From: Geovibrio thiophilus
Lineage (GTDB): Bacteria > Chrysiogenota > Deferribacteres > Deferribacterales > Geovibrionaceae
Assembly (NCBI RefSeq): GCF_004087915.1
Contig: NZ_CP035108.1
Location: forward strand, 1,116,001 to 1,180,000
Direction of reading: 5' to 3'
Length of the DNA: 64,000 nucleotides
Shown here: positions 52,108 to 60,847 of the stretch, in pieces
Layout of the letters: the number at the start of each line of letters is the position of its first letter
Numbering within the stretch: position 1 is the stretch's first letter
Made by a program: the position numbers and the translations under genes
The notes under the pieces: generated by a model
Databases searched by the model: none
What the model saw: only the letters and a program-made list of their open reading frames with translations
Told to the model about the DNA's origin: nothing

Positions 52108-52120
52108 CACGCTCGCGGTC
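52108..52120 (-). repeat. Isolated box 2 fragment
   Basis: CACACGCTCGCGG matches the reverse complement of box 2 without box 1 or hairpins nearby. Confidence 0.55.
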
Positions 52121-52148
52121 AGGCAATGTGCGATTCATTCTTTAAATA

Positions 52149-52184
52149 TCCCCCTTTTATAAAGGGGGATAGAGGGGGATTTTA
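52149..52184. repeat. CCCCC/GGGGG/GGGGG short repeat
   Basis: CCCCC at 52150-52154 is followed by GGGGG and a second GGGGG before ATTTT, the same plan as 39957-39992 with all three blocks altered together. Confidence 0.7.
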
Positions 52185-52223
52185 TAAATACACTTATGTT
52201 TGCTTTTCTGTTTGTCGTCAATT

Positions 52224-53777
52224 TTAATGTTTAAAGTGACGGATACCGGTGAAGATCATCGCTATGCCGTGTTCGTCAGCTGCCTGAATGACTTCCTCAT
52301 CCCTGATTGAACCGCCGGGGGAAATTATGGCTGTTATGCCCTGTTCCGCCGCCTGATCCACGCTGTCACGGAAGGGGAAGAACGCGTCGCTTGCCATCAC
52401 ACAGCCCTCAAGAGGTTTTTTTGCTTTGAAGGCAGCGATTTTTGCTGAGTCTACACGGCTCATCTGCCCTGCGCCCACACCGATGGACTGGTATTCATTG
52501 GCGTATATGATTGCGTTTGATTTAACATGTTTTGCCACCTTCCAAGCGAAGGCCATTGCCTTAAGCTCGCCTTCCGTAGGCTTGCGTTTGGAGGGTGAAG
52601 GGAGAGCGGCTATGTCGTCAAAAGAGTGGAGGTCTCTGTCCTGAAGAAGAACGCCGCCGGTGACCTTTTTAACATCAAGCTCATTGTCCCTTGCGCCTGA
52701 AAGATCGCCTATCTCTATGAGACGGAGGTTCTTTTTCTGCTCAAGGATCTCTTTTGCCTCTTTGCTGAAGGAGGGTGCGACTATGACCTCAAGGAAAAGC
52801 TCGGCTAGTTTTTCCGCAGTGGCTTTGTCCACTTCTCTGTTAGCGCCGACTATGCCGCCGAACGCGCTCACCGGGTCGCACTCAAGGGCGCGCCCGTAGG
52901 CCTCAAGAAGGGTTGCGCCTGTGGCTGTGCCGCAGGGGTTAGTGTGTTTTATGATAGTTATTACCGGTTCTCCGCAGAAGTCTTTAATGATTTCCGCAGC
53001 GGCGTTGATGTCAACTATGTTGTTGAAGGAAAGCTCTTTTCCGTGAAGCTGAACTCCCGTGGAGACGCCTGCTTCTTTAATGAGAGGCTGAACATAGAAA
53101 GCTGAGTCCTGATGAGGGTTTTCGCCGTAGCGCATCCCCTGTTTTTTGCGTGCGGGGAGGGTATATTCATCGGGAAACTTAACGCCCAGAAGATTGTTGA
53201 AGAAGCCTGCGATTATGCTGTCATACAGAGCTGTGTGTCCGTATGCCTTTCTGGCGAGGTCACGTCTTGTTTCAAGGCTTGTGCCGCCGGATGCGTCCAT
53301 TTCGGCGATTACTCTTTTGTAATCCGCACCGTCAACAATGATTGTTACAAACTTATGGTTTTTAGCGGCGCTTCTCACCATGGAGGGTCCGCCTATGTCT
53401 ATATTTTCGATGATTTCGTCTAAGCTCACGCCTGCTTTACAGACAGTTTCCTCAAAAGGATAAAGGTTTACGGCTACTATGTCGATGTTTTTGAGCCCGT
53501 GCTCCTTCATGGTTTTCTGGTGTTCCGCATCGTCACGGACATTGAGAATGCCGCCGTGAACTCTGGGATGAAGGGTTTTCACTCTGCCGTCAAGCATTTC
53601 GGGAAATCCGGTAAATTCGCCTATTTCGGTGATTTTGATGCCGCTTTCCTTCAGAAGCTTGGCTGTTCCGCCGGTGGAGATGATTTCCACTCCTCTGGCG
53701 GCAAGCTCTTTCGCGAATTCGGCAACGCCCTCTTTCTTTGAAACGCTGATCAGCGCTCTTTCAGGTTTTACTATCAT
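52224..53777 (-). CDS. purH: Bifunctional AICAR transformylase/IMP cyclohydrolase
   Basis: The 517-residue protein has the cyclohydrolase domain (about 1-190: [42 protein letters not shown]) and the transformylase domain with RYGENPHQ and KHTNPCG. It performs the last two steps to IMP. It overlaps lspA by four bases. Confidence 0.97.
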   Translation of the reverse strand: MIVKPERALISVSKKEGVAEFAKELAARGVEIISTGGTAKLLKESGIKITEIGEFTGFPEMLDGRVKTLHPRVHGGILNVRDDAEHQKTMKEHGLKNIDIVAVNLYPFEETVCKAGVSLDEIIENIDIGGPSMVRSAAKNHKFVTIIVDGADYKRVIAEMDASGGTSLETRRDLARKAYGHTALYDSIIAGFFNNLLGVKFPDEYTLPARKKQGMRYGENPHQDSAFYVQPLIKEAGVSTGVQLHGKELSFNNIVDINAAAEIIKDFCGEPVITIIKHTNPCGTATGATLLEAYGRALECDPVSAFGGIVGANREVDKATAEKLAELFLEVIVAPSFSKEAKEILEQKKNLRLIEIGDLSGARDNELDVKKVTGGVLLQDRDLHSFDDIAALPSPSKRKPTEGELKAMAFAWKVAKHVKSNAIIYANEYQSIGVGAGQMSRVDSAKIAAFKAKKPLEGCVMASDAFFPFRDSVDQAAEQGITAIISPGGSIRDEEVIQAADEHGIAMIFTGIRHFKH

Positions 53778-54250
53778 TTCTTCTCACTCCTTTTATGAAG
53801 AAAAAGGTCAAGCATAAGGAAGCAGACCCCTACGGATATAGCACTGTCCGCCACATTGAAAGCGGGCCAGTGGTAATCTGATACATAAAAATCCAGAAAA
53901 TCCACCACTTTTCCGATGTAAACCCTATCTATAAAATTGCCTACCGCTCCGGCAATAATAAGTGTGTAAGAGAATGCCCTCAACTTCATGCTGTGCTCCT
54001 TATAGAGCAGATAAGCCACGGCGGCTATCGCTATAAGGGTAATCAGCACAAAGAAAAGCTGACGGTAGTTCTCGTTCATTCTTGCCAGAAAGCCAAAAGC
54101 CGCGCCCGGGTTCAGTATGTAAGTCAGGTTGAAGAATCCGGGTATGACCTCACGGGTTTCATGGAGCATGAATGTGTTTTTTACTATGATCTTCGTAGCC
54201 TGATCGATAAAAAGCAGGACGGTGAAAAGAGGGATAAGTGTTTTTTTCAT
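53774..54250 (-). CDS. lspA: Lipoprotein signal peptidase
   Basis: The 158-residue membrane aspartyl protease has four helices and the catalytic aspartates in [15 protein letters not shown] and NVADSAIS. It removes signal peptides from prolipoproteins such as those encoded at 6966 and 58768. It sits in the usual position after ileS. Confidence 0.96.
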   Translation of the reverse strand: MKKTLIPLFTVLLFIDQATKIIVKNTFMLHETREVIPGFFNLTYILNPGAAFGFLARMNENYRQLFFVLITLIAIAAVAYLLYKEHSMKLRAFSYTLIIAGAVGNFIDRVYIGKVVDFLDFYVSDYHWPAFNVADSAISVGVCFLMLDLFLHKRSEKK

Positions 54251-54251
54251 A

Positions 54252-57053
54252 TCAGCTTATCGCCTCTGCGCATCTGGCGCATATGGTCGGGTGCTCGGGG
54301 TTGGCGCCCACTGTGGGAACCTGACACCAGCACCTTTCGCATTTCCGGTTTGCTGATGCGCTTGCGATTACCTTCACCGTTTTGTCCTCAGACGTGTAAG
54401 CGCCTTCGATGGTGCTTATTTCCGCAAGCTCCAGCTCGGAGACTATGAAGATCTTCTCTATCCCCTCATCGGCGGTCATGATCGCTCTGTCGGCTTCTGA
54501 GAGTCCGACGATAACCTTCGCGCCGAGGGAATGCCCTATAACCTTTTCCGCTCTCGCAAGTTCAAGGGCTTTGTTGACTTCTTTTCTTATCTCTATGATT
54601 CTGTTCCATTTCGCTTCAAGCTTTTCGTCTCTGAGGTTGAGAACCTTGGGGAAAAGCTCTTCAAACACAAGCTCGCATTTTCCGCTCCAGCCGGGTATGA
54701 ACTCCCATATTTCATCCGCGGTGAACGAGAGGATCGGCGCCATAACTGTGCTCATTTCCTTTGTGATGGTGAAAAGCACTGTCTGAGCGGATCTGCGAAG
54801 GTGTGAATCCTTTTTGTATGAGTATACCCTGTCCTTTATTATATCAAGGTAGAAGGAGCTGAGGTCGTTTATGCAGAAGTTCAGGAATGTGTGGTAAAAC
54901 ACGTGAAACTGGTATCTGTCGTATGCGCTGTAGATGCGCTCCTTCACTGCCTGCCAGCGGATAAGGGCGTATTTGTCCAGATCCGGCAGTTTATCGTATT
55001 CCACCATGTCCGTGTCGGGGTTGAAGTCGGATATTACGCCGAGGAGGTATCTCGCAGTGTTGCGGATCTTCCTGTAGGACTCCACAAGACGGCTGACTAT
55101 GTCGTCTGATATTCTGATGTCTTCCGAATAATCTTCCGCTGAAACCCAGAGGCGGAGAACCTCTGCGCCGTATTTATTTATTATCTCATTGGGAGCCACA
55201 ACATTGCCGGAGGACTTGGACATTTTGCGCCCCTTGCCGTCCACAACGAAGCCGTGGGTAAGTATCTCGTCATAGGGAGCTCTCCCCCTTGTGCCCACGG
55301 ACTCAAGGAGTGTGCTGTGGAACCAGCCTCTGTGCTGGTCGCTCCCCTCAAGATACATGTTCACCGGCCAGCCGAGCTCCTTTCTCTCTTCGCATACTGC
55401 GGAGTGGGAAACGCCGGAATCGAACCACACGTCAAGAATGTCGGTCTCTTTTTTCAGTCTTCCGCCGCCGCATTTCGGGCATTTGGCATCCTTGCCGATG
55501 AACTCTTCCGCTTCCATATCGAACCATGCGTCCGCTCCGTGCTCACGGAAAGCGGAGAGCACTTTCTCCTGAACATCCTTGGGTATATATACCTCATCGC
55601 AGTCCTGACAAGTGAAGACAGCTATGGGTACGCCCCATGTTCTCTGGCGGCTGATGCACCAGTCCGGTCTGTGCTCTATCATGGCGTTTATTCGGTTCTG
55701 CCCCCACGCGGGAACCCACTGAACCCTCTTTATCTCATCCAGCGCCTTTTTGCGCAGATCATTGGTTTCCATTGATATGAACCACTGGGGAGTGGCACGG
55801 AATATCACGGGATTTTTGCATCTCCAGCAGTGGGGGTAGGAGTGCTCAATTTTTCCGTGTGAAAGGAGAACGCCTGTCTCATCAAGGAGCTCAACTATCT
55901 TCGGATTGGCTTTGTTTATGTGCTCTCCGGCGAATATTTCAGTGTCTTTTTTGAAGACGCCGTAGTCGTCCACGGGGTTAAGCACTTCAAGACCGTATTT
56001 GAGCCCGACAACATAATCTTCCTGACCGTGACCGGGAGCAGTGTGAACCAGACCCGTACCGGCTTCAAGGGTTACATGGTCTCCGAGGATTATTGCTGAA
56101 TCCCTGTCGTAGAAGGGATGTTTGTTTTTTATCCCTTCGAGGTCGGCGCCTTTAAAGGTTTTCACTTTTTCGTATGCGGTTATTTTGAACTCGCCGAGGA
56201 GCTTCTCAAGGAGCTCTTCGGCAACTATGATGTATTCATTGCCGAGGTTTTTATTGTCTGCCTCAGTGATCTTAACAAGTGTGTACACGAAGTCGGGGTG
56301 AACGCAGACAGCGAGGTTGGCGGGGAGTGTCCAAGGCGTGGTTGTCCATATAACGGAGGAAATCTTGTCCGATGCTCCGAGCCCGAGCCTTGCCTTATCA
56401 GTGTCACGGACTGGGAATTTTACATATATGGAATGTGACGTGTGGTTGTCGTACTCAACCTCCGCTTCGGCGAGGGCGGTAACGCAGCTTGTACACCAGT
56501 AAACAGGCTTGGAGCCCTTGTAAACACCGCCGTTGTTGAAGAATCTGTAAAGCTCCTCAAGGGTTTTCGCCTCATAGACGTGATCCATTGTTATATAAGG
56601 ATTGTCCCAGTCGCCGAAACCGCCGAGGCGCTTGAACTCTTCTCTCTGTATATTGATGAACTCTGTGGCGTATTCACGGCAGAGCTTTCTTATCTGTGAC
56701 TTTGAGAGCTCATGCTTCTTGCTGCCGAGCTTTTTGTCCACCTGATGCTCAATGGGCAGACCATGACAGTCCCACCCGGGGATGTAAGGCGTTTGGTAGC
56801 CTTCAAATGATTTTACCTTGACCACAAAATCTTTAAGGATTTTATTCAGTGCGTGTCCGATGTGGATGTGACCGTTTGCATATGGAGGACCGTCATGAAG
56901 GATGTATTTCTCGCAGTTTTCCCTTTTTTTCATTATTTTGGAATATGCGTTCTCTTCGTCCCATTTTTTTATGCGTTCCGGTTCTCTTACGGAAAGGCTG
57001 GCTTTCATGGGAAATCCGGTTTCCGGGAGATTCAGCGTGCTTTTATAATCCAT
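54252..57053 (-). CDS. ileS: Isoleucyl-tRNA synthetase
   Basis: The 933-residue class I synthetase has the HIGH-type motif GHIHIGHALNK near residue 65, the KMSKSSGN loop near 600, an editing domain between them, and a C-terminal zinc finger (CERCWC and ICARC). The start MDYKSTLNLPETGFPMKASL is typical of bacterial type I IleS. It heads the ileS-lspA-purH group. Confidence 0.97.
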   Translation of the reverse strand: MDYKSTLNLPETGFPMKASLSVREPERIKKWDEENAYSKIMKKRENCEKYILHDGPPYANGHIHIGHALNKILKDFVVKVKSFEGYQTPYIPGWDCHGLPIEHQVDKKLGSKKHELSKSQIRKLCREYATEFINIQREEFKRLGGFGDWDNPYITMDHVYEAKTLEELYRFFNNGGVYKGSKPVYWCTSCVTALAEAEVEYDNHTSHSIYVKFPVRDTDKARLGLGASDKISSVIWTTTPWTLPANLAVCVHPDFVYTLVKITEADNKNLGNEYIIVAEELLEKLLGEFKITAYEKVKTFKGADLEGIKNKHPFYDRDSAIILGDHVTLEAGTGLVHTAPGHGQEDYVVGLKYGLEVLNPVDDYGVFKKDTEIFAGEHINKANPKIVELLDETGVLLSHGKIEHSYPHCWRCKNPVIFRATPQWFISMETNDLRKKALDEIKRVQWVPAWGQNRINAMIEHRPDWCISRQRTWGVPIAVFTCQDCDEVYIPKDVQEKVLSAFREHGADAWFDMEAEEFIGKDAKCPKCGGGRLKKETDILDVWFDSGVSHSAVCEERKELGWPVNMYLEGSDQHRGWFHSTLLESVGTRGRAPYDEILTHGFVVDGKGRKMSKSSGNVVAPNEIINKYGAEVLRLWVSAEDYSEDIRISDDIVSRLVESYRKIRNTARYLLGVISDFNPDTDMVEYDKLPDLDKYALIRWQAVKERIYSAYDRYQFHVFYHTFLNFCINDLSSFYLDIIKDRVYSYKKDSHLRRSAQTVLFTITKEMSTVMAPILSFTADEIWEFIPGWSGKCELVFEELFPKVLNLRDEKLEAKWNRIIEIRKEVNKALELARAEKVIGHSLGAKVIVGLSEADRAIMTADEGIEKIFIVSELELAEISTIEGAYTSEDKTVKVIASASANRKCERCWCQVPTVGANPEHPTICARCAEAIS

Positions 57054-57092
57054 TTCGGCGGCACTCCTTATGAGATTTATTGAGGGAAAAAA

Positions 57093-57121
57093 TACATATC
57101 ACTAAAAAGAGCAATAATCAA
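57093..57121 (-). promoter_or_regulatory. Probable ileS promoter
   Basis: On the minus strand TTGATT (57121-57116) and TATGTA (57098-57093) are 17 bases apart, about 40 bases before the ileS ATG. Confidence 0.55.
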
Positions 57122-57253
57122 GAGAGGGATGCGCACACGGAGCCGTTATTTGAGTGGTTTTCCGATAAGAATAAAACACAAACATATATTAACCTGAACA
57201 AAAATATGCGATACTGAAAAACGCAATAAAATTGCAGGAGCACTCATTATTAT

Positions 57254-58351
57254 ATGGCACACTTGAAAAGAAAATCTCTCGCCGTTGATTTCCGCATGTG
57301 CAGAGCCTCCGGTATCGGAACATATATCAGAAACATTATTCCCTTTCTTACCGACTCATTCGACATAACCCTCCTCGGCTGTGAGGAGGATATAAAGGCC
57401 TTTCCATGGGCGGATAAGGTTAAGATCATCGAAGCTTCATCCAAAATATATTCCGTGAGTGAACAGATCGAGCTCTTCCGGAAAATTCCGGACTGTGATG
57501 TTTTCTGGTCGCCTCATTATAATGTGCCTGTTCTGCCGATCAGGGCGAAAAAAAGGATAGTTACGGTGCATGATGCGTACCATCTTGCGGCGGAAAGCGG
57601 CATTTTTTCCCCTGTTCAGAGGATGTATGCTAAGTTTGTCATGCGCCGCGCCGTATCTGTGTCTGACGCCGTGCTGACTGTTTCGGAATTTTCAAAAGCT
57701 GAAATACTCAAATACTGCCCTTCTGAACCGGCGAAGATAAAGGTGGTTTTCAACGCTGTGGACGAAAAGCAGTTCAGCGGAGATAAAAACAGCGATGTGA
57801 TAAAAAAATACTCCCTGCCGGAAGACTATATCCTCTTTGTGGGGAACGTGAAGCCGAATAAAAACCTCATTACCCTGTTGAAGGCACTTGAACTCATGAG
57901 CGGAGTGAACCTTGTCATAGTAGGCAGGAAGGACGGATTCATCACCGGCGATTCCGCCGTGGCGGAGATGGTGAACGGATCTGAAAGCCTCAAAAGCAGA
58001 GTGTTTTTTACTGGTTATGCGGATGATAAGGATATTCCCTCAATATACGCTTCTGCATCGGTTTTTGTTTTTCCATCACTTTATGAAGGCTTTGGCATTC
58101 CGCCTCTGGAGGCTCAGGCATGCGGATGTCCGGTTGTGTCTTCTCCTGCGGCAAGCCTGCGGGAGGTATGCGGCGGAAGCGTAATCTATTGTGATCCTAT
58201 GTCGTCTGAGGATATAGCGGAAAAGGTTATGAAAGTGCGTGGTTCTGCGGAACTCCGTGCAGAGTTAATAGAGAAAGGTTATGATAATATCCGCCGTTTC
58301 GGCTGGCAGAAGTCGGCAGAGCAGATAAGGGATATAATAAAGGGGATGTGA
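57254..58351 (+). CDS. GT4-family glycosyltransferase
   Basis: The 365-residue protein has the two-domain GT-B layout of family GT4: FRMCRASGIGTYIRNIIPFL at the start, VTVHDAYHL near residue 107, LFVGNVKPNKNL near 195 and the C-terminal PSLYEGFGIPPLEAQACG donor site. It probably adds sugars to a cell-surface glycan, but the acceptor is unknown. Its TGA stop is inside box 2 (GTGAGCGTGTAT) of a truncated hairpin element, so the element abuts or formed the gene end. Confidence 0.9.
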   Translation: MAHLKRKSLAVDFRMCRASGIGTYIRNIIPFLTDSFDITLLGCEEDIKAFPWADKVKIIEASSKIYSVSEQIELFRKIPDCDVFWSPHYNVPVLPIRAKKRIVTVHDAYHLAAESGIFSPVQRMYAKFVMRRAVSVSDAVLTVSEFSKAEILKYCPSEPAKIKVVFNAVDEKQFSGDKNSDVIKKYSLPEDYILFVGNVKPNKNLITLLKALELMSGVNLVIVGRKDGFITGDSAVAEMVNGSESLKSRVFFTGYADDKDIPSIYASASVFVFPSLYEGFGIPPLEAQACGCPVVSSPAASLREVCGGSVIYCDPMSSEDIAEKVMKVRGSAELRAELIEKGYDNIRRFGWQKSAEQIRDIIKGM

Positions 58352-58680
58352 GCGTGTATAAAAATTTCCCAAGGATGGTGAAATTTTTACTGAAAGTAGA
58401 AGTTAAGAGATTGCTTCATGACGAAGGCGTATGTCCCATGGAGGCACAGGAAGTGCCGACGCCGTGCGAAGCGAAGGTCTGCTTTGCAGACCGCGAGCGT
58501 GTATAAAAATTTCCCAAGGATGGTGAAATTTTTACTGAAAGTAGAAGGTAAGAGATTGCTTCATGACGAAGGCGTATGTCCCATGGAGGCACAGGAAGTG
58601 CCGACGCCGTGCGAAGCGAAGGTCTGCTTTGCAGACCGCGAGCGTGTATAAAAATTTCCCAAGGATGGTGAAATTTTTAC
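58348..58680 (+). repeat. Tandem array of hairpin repeat elements before the DsbA-like gene
   Basis: A 5'-truncated copy begins at box 2 (58348) and is followed by two complete copies with box 1 at 58461 and 58606, a 145-base period. Each has H1 (GGCAC-AGGAA-GTGCC), H2 (GGTCTGC-TTT-GCAGACC) and H3 (AAAAATTTC, CC, AAGGAT, GG, bulged T, GAAATTTTT). Frames across the array are artefacts. A small GTTAGC/GCTAAC hairpin lies at 58729-58745. Confidence 0.93.
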
Positions 58681-58767
58681 TGAAAGTTAGACTTTTTACG
58701 GAACATATGATAGCGTTTGCTGTCTTTAAGTTAGCTTTGCTAACTATTTTAAAAGGAGCTTGTGTTT

Positions 58768-59616
58768 ATGAAAAAGTGCATTTTGGCCGTTCTTCTGCTT
58801 GTTTCTCTCGCAGCATGCGGCGCACAGAAGGAAGCCGCGAAACCCGAAGCGGATGTTTCCGCAGTTATGAAGGAAAACCTCGGTAAGTTTTTTTCCTCAA
58901 AAAACATGAACGATGTAACTTACGAAGTTGAGGTTATTGAGCCTGTTGAAGGTGTCGAGGCTCTCAAATTCGTGAAGCTCACGTTCAAAGATGCTGAAAG
59001 AAGTCAGGAGCAGTATGTATTTACCGACGGCAGGTACATCATTCCCGATATTACCGAAGTTGCCACTGGCGCAGGAATAAAAGACAAACTTGTCTTCAAA
59101 AACACTCCCGCTGCCAACATTGACCTCAGCAAGCTTACACTCGCGTACGGCAGCAAAGACGCTAAAAACTACATAGTCGAAATAAGCGATTTCCAGTGCC
59201 CCTATTGCAGAAGAACGCACGAATACCTGAAAGAAAAACTCGCAGGTAAAGACGTTGCCATATACTTCATGCACTTCCCTCTTGCTTTCCACCCGAAAGC
59301 GGAGATTTACGCGAAAGTTTTTGAAGCGGGAATGGCGCAGAACGCTAACTTCTACGATGAGCTTTACAGCACCACACCCGATTTTGACGCCAAAACAGAT
59401 GCAGAGATAGTTGACTATTTCGCGGCGAAAACTGCCGATGCGGCTGCATTTAAAGCTCTTGTGAGCGACAACGCGACAGCGGCGAAGGTTGCCGAGCAGA
59501 TGAAGACGGCTCAGGCTCTGGGCGTAACCGGAACACCGGCTCTTTACTTTAACGGCAAACTTGTGGGCGGATTTAAACCCCCTATGTTTGACCTTGCCAT
59601 CGAAACTTTCAAATAG
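58768..59616 (+). CDS. DsbA/DsbG-like thiol-disulfide lipoprotein
   Basis: The 282-residue protein has a lipoprotein signal (LAAC, lipid cysteine near residue 17). An N-terminal domain of about 110 residues resembles disulfide-isomerase dimerisation or DUF domains, and a thioredoxin-fold domain with active site C144-PY-C147 follows. GVTGTPALYFNGKLVGG is the cis-proline loop. It would act on periplasmic disulfides, which fits a cell with several c-type cytochromes. The ATG at 58768 follows AAAAGGAGCTTGTG. Confidence 0.88.
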   Translation: MKKCILAVLLLVSLAACGAQKEAAKPEADVSAVMKENLGKFFSSKNMNDVTYEVEVIEPVEGVEALKFVKLTFKDAERSQEQYVFTDGRYIIPDITEVATGAGIKDKLVFKNTPAANIDLSKLTLAYGSKDAKNYIVEISDFQCPYCRRTHEYLKEKLAGKDVAIYFMHFPLAFHPKAEIYAKVFEAGMAQNANFYDELYSTTPDFDAKTDAEIVDYFAAKTADAAAFKALVSDNATAAKVAEQMKTAQALGVTGTPALYFNGKLVGGFKPPMFDLAIETFK

Positions 59617-59631
59617 AAGACCTTAAAATAT

Positions 59632-59666
59632 AAATCCTGCGGGGGAAACTCTTCCGCAGGATTTTC
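59632..59666 (+). terminator. Terminator after the DsbA-like gene
   Basis: AAATCCTGCGG (59632-59642) pairs with CCGCAGGATTT (59654-59664), followed by TT and CC. The sequence from here to accA shows AT-rich promoter-like DNA but no clear pair of boxes. Confidence 0.7.
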
Positions 59667-59890
59667 CGGCTAAAGGGCAGGTCTGTTCCGTGATAATTTG
59701 TCTTGCAGTTGTCAGATAACGCTTATATAAACATTCGATACGGTGGATAGGCAGAACCTATTTACATAGAAATTGTCTTTTTTACGCTGAACTGTTATAT
59801 AGTTATAAGAGCTCAGCGGAGCAAAGAAATATACAATGGATTTAAATAACGGACAGGCACTGTCCGCAATATTTTAAGGAAGGTGTAGTA

Positions 59891-60847
59891 ATGGCAGCGC
59901 CCTTGGATTTTGAAGCCCCGATTATTGAGATAGAAAATAAAATAGCTGAAATAAAGAATATGTCATCCCTTTCCGACACTGAAATGCAGAAGGAGATGGA
60001 CTCTCTCCAGAAAAGGCTTGAGAGGGTAAAAGCAAATATATACCAGCGGCTCACTCCCTCGCAGAAGCTTATGGTGGCACGCCACCCCGAACGCCCCTAT
60101 ACCCTTGATTTTCTCAAGCTGATGTTCACGGATTTTCTGGAACTCCACGGTGACAGGCTGTTTAAGGATGATCAGGCGATAATCTGCGGAATGGCAAATT
60201 TCAATGATTCCCCTGTGATGGTCATAGGTCATCAGAAGGGGCGCAATACAAAGGAGAACATCCGCAGGAACTTCGGAATGGCAAGTCCCGAAGGCTACCG
60301 CAAGGCGCAGAGGATGTTTGACCTCGCGGAAAGATTCAACAGACCCGTAATAACATTCGTGGACACGCCCGGCGCTTATCCGGGCATAGAAGCGGAGGAG
60401 AGGGGGCAGGCGGAAGCCATAGCCAAAAGCCTTATGGTTATGGCGGAGCTCACTGTTCCGATGATTACGGTGATTACCGGTGAGGGCGGTTCCGGCGGAG
60501 CGCTTGCTATCGCTATGGGCAACCGTGTTCTTATGCTTGAGCACTCAACATATTCCGTCATCAGCCCCGAAGGCTGCGCGTCTATCCTCTGGAAGGATGC
60601 CTCATACGCAGGGCGTGCGGCGGAAGCGCTTAAGCTCACCGCTCAGGATCTCAAAGAGCTTGAAGTCATTGATGAAATTGTTACAGAACCTCTCGGCGGA
60701 GCCCACAGGAACCACCACCAGACGGCGCACACTCTTAAAAGCGTTGTCTCCCGCCACCTGAAGGAGATTAAATCTCTCTCACCCAAGCAGGTTTTTGAAC
60801 AGAGATATGAAAAATTCCGCAACATGGGTGTTTTCGCGGAGATATGA
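59891..60847 (+). CDS. accA: Acetyl-CoA carboxylase carboxyltransferase alpha subunit
   Basis: The 318-residue protein starts with the helical ENKIAEIKNMSSLSDTEMQ region and has the crotonase-type core with GHQKGRNTKENIRRNFGM and TGEGGSGGALAIAMGN. It needs AccD, not in the window, to make malonyl-CoA. The ribosome site AAGGAAGGTG precedes the ATG. It overlaps mutL at its stop. Confidence 0.96.
   Translation: MAAPLDFEAPIIEIENKIAEIKNMSSLSDTEMQKEMDSLQKRLERVKANIYQRLTPSQKLMVARHPERPYTLDFLKLMFTDFLELHGDRLFKDDQAIICGMANFNDSPVMVIGHQKGRNTKENIRRNFGMASPEGYRKAQRMFDLAERFNRPVITFVDTPGAYPGIEAEERGQAEAIAKSLMVMAELTVPMITVITGEGGSGGALAIAMGNRVLMLEHSTYSVISPEGCASILWKDASYAGRAAEALKLTAQDLKELEVIDEIVTEPLGGAHRNHHQTAHTLKSVVSRHLKEIKSLSPKQVFEQRYEKFRNMGVFAEI

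Larger units (their letters stand above)
51871..52223. other. Repeat-filled spacer between purH and purD
   Basis: This spacer lies inside a same-strand purine gene run. In order it holds a hairpin element, a 35-base dispersed repeat, an isolated box 2 fragment, and a CCCCC/GGGGG repeat. No gene is seen. Confidence 0.8.

Noticed and set aside
54252-57053. T-box leader for ileS
   Set aside because: The 150 bases upstream show no T-box sequence or terminator/antiterminator pair.
58418-58886. Reading frames starting MTKAYVPWRHRKC
   Set aside because: They arise from the 145-base tandem repeat and run out of frame into the DsbA-like gene.
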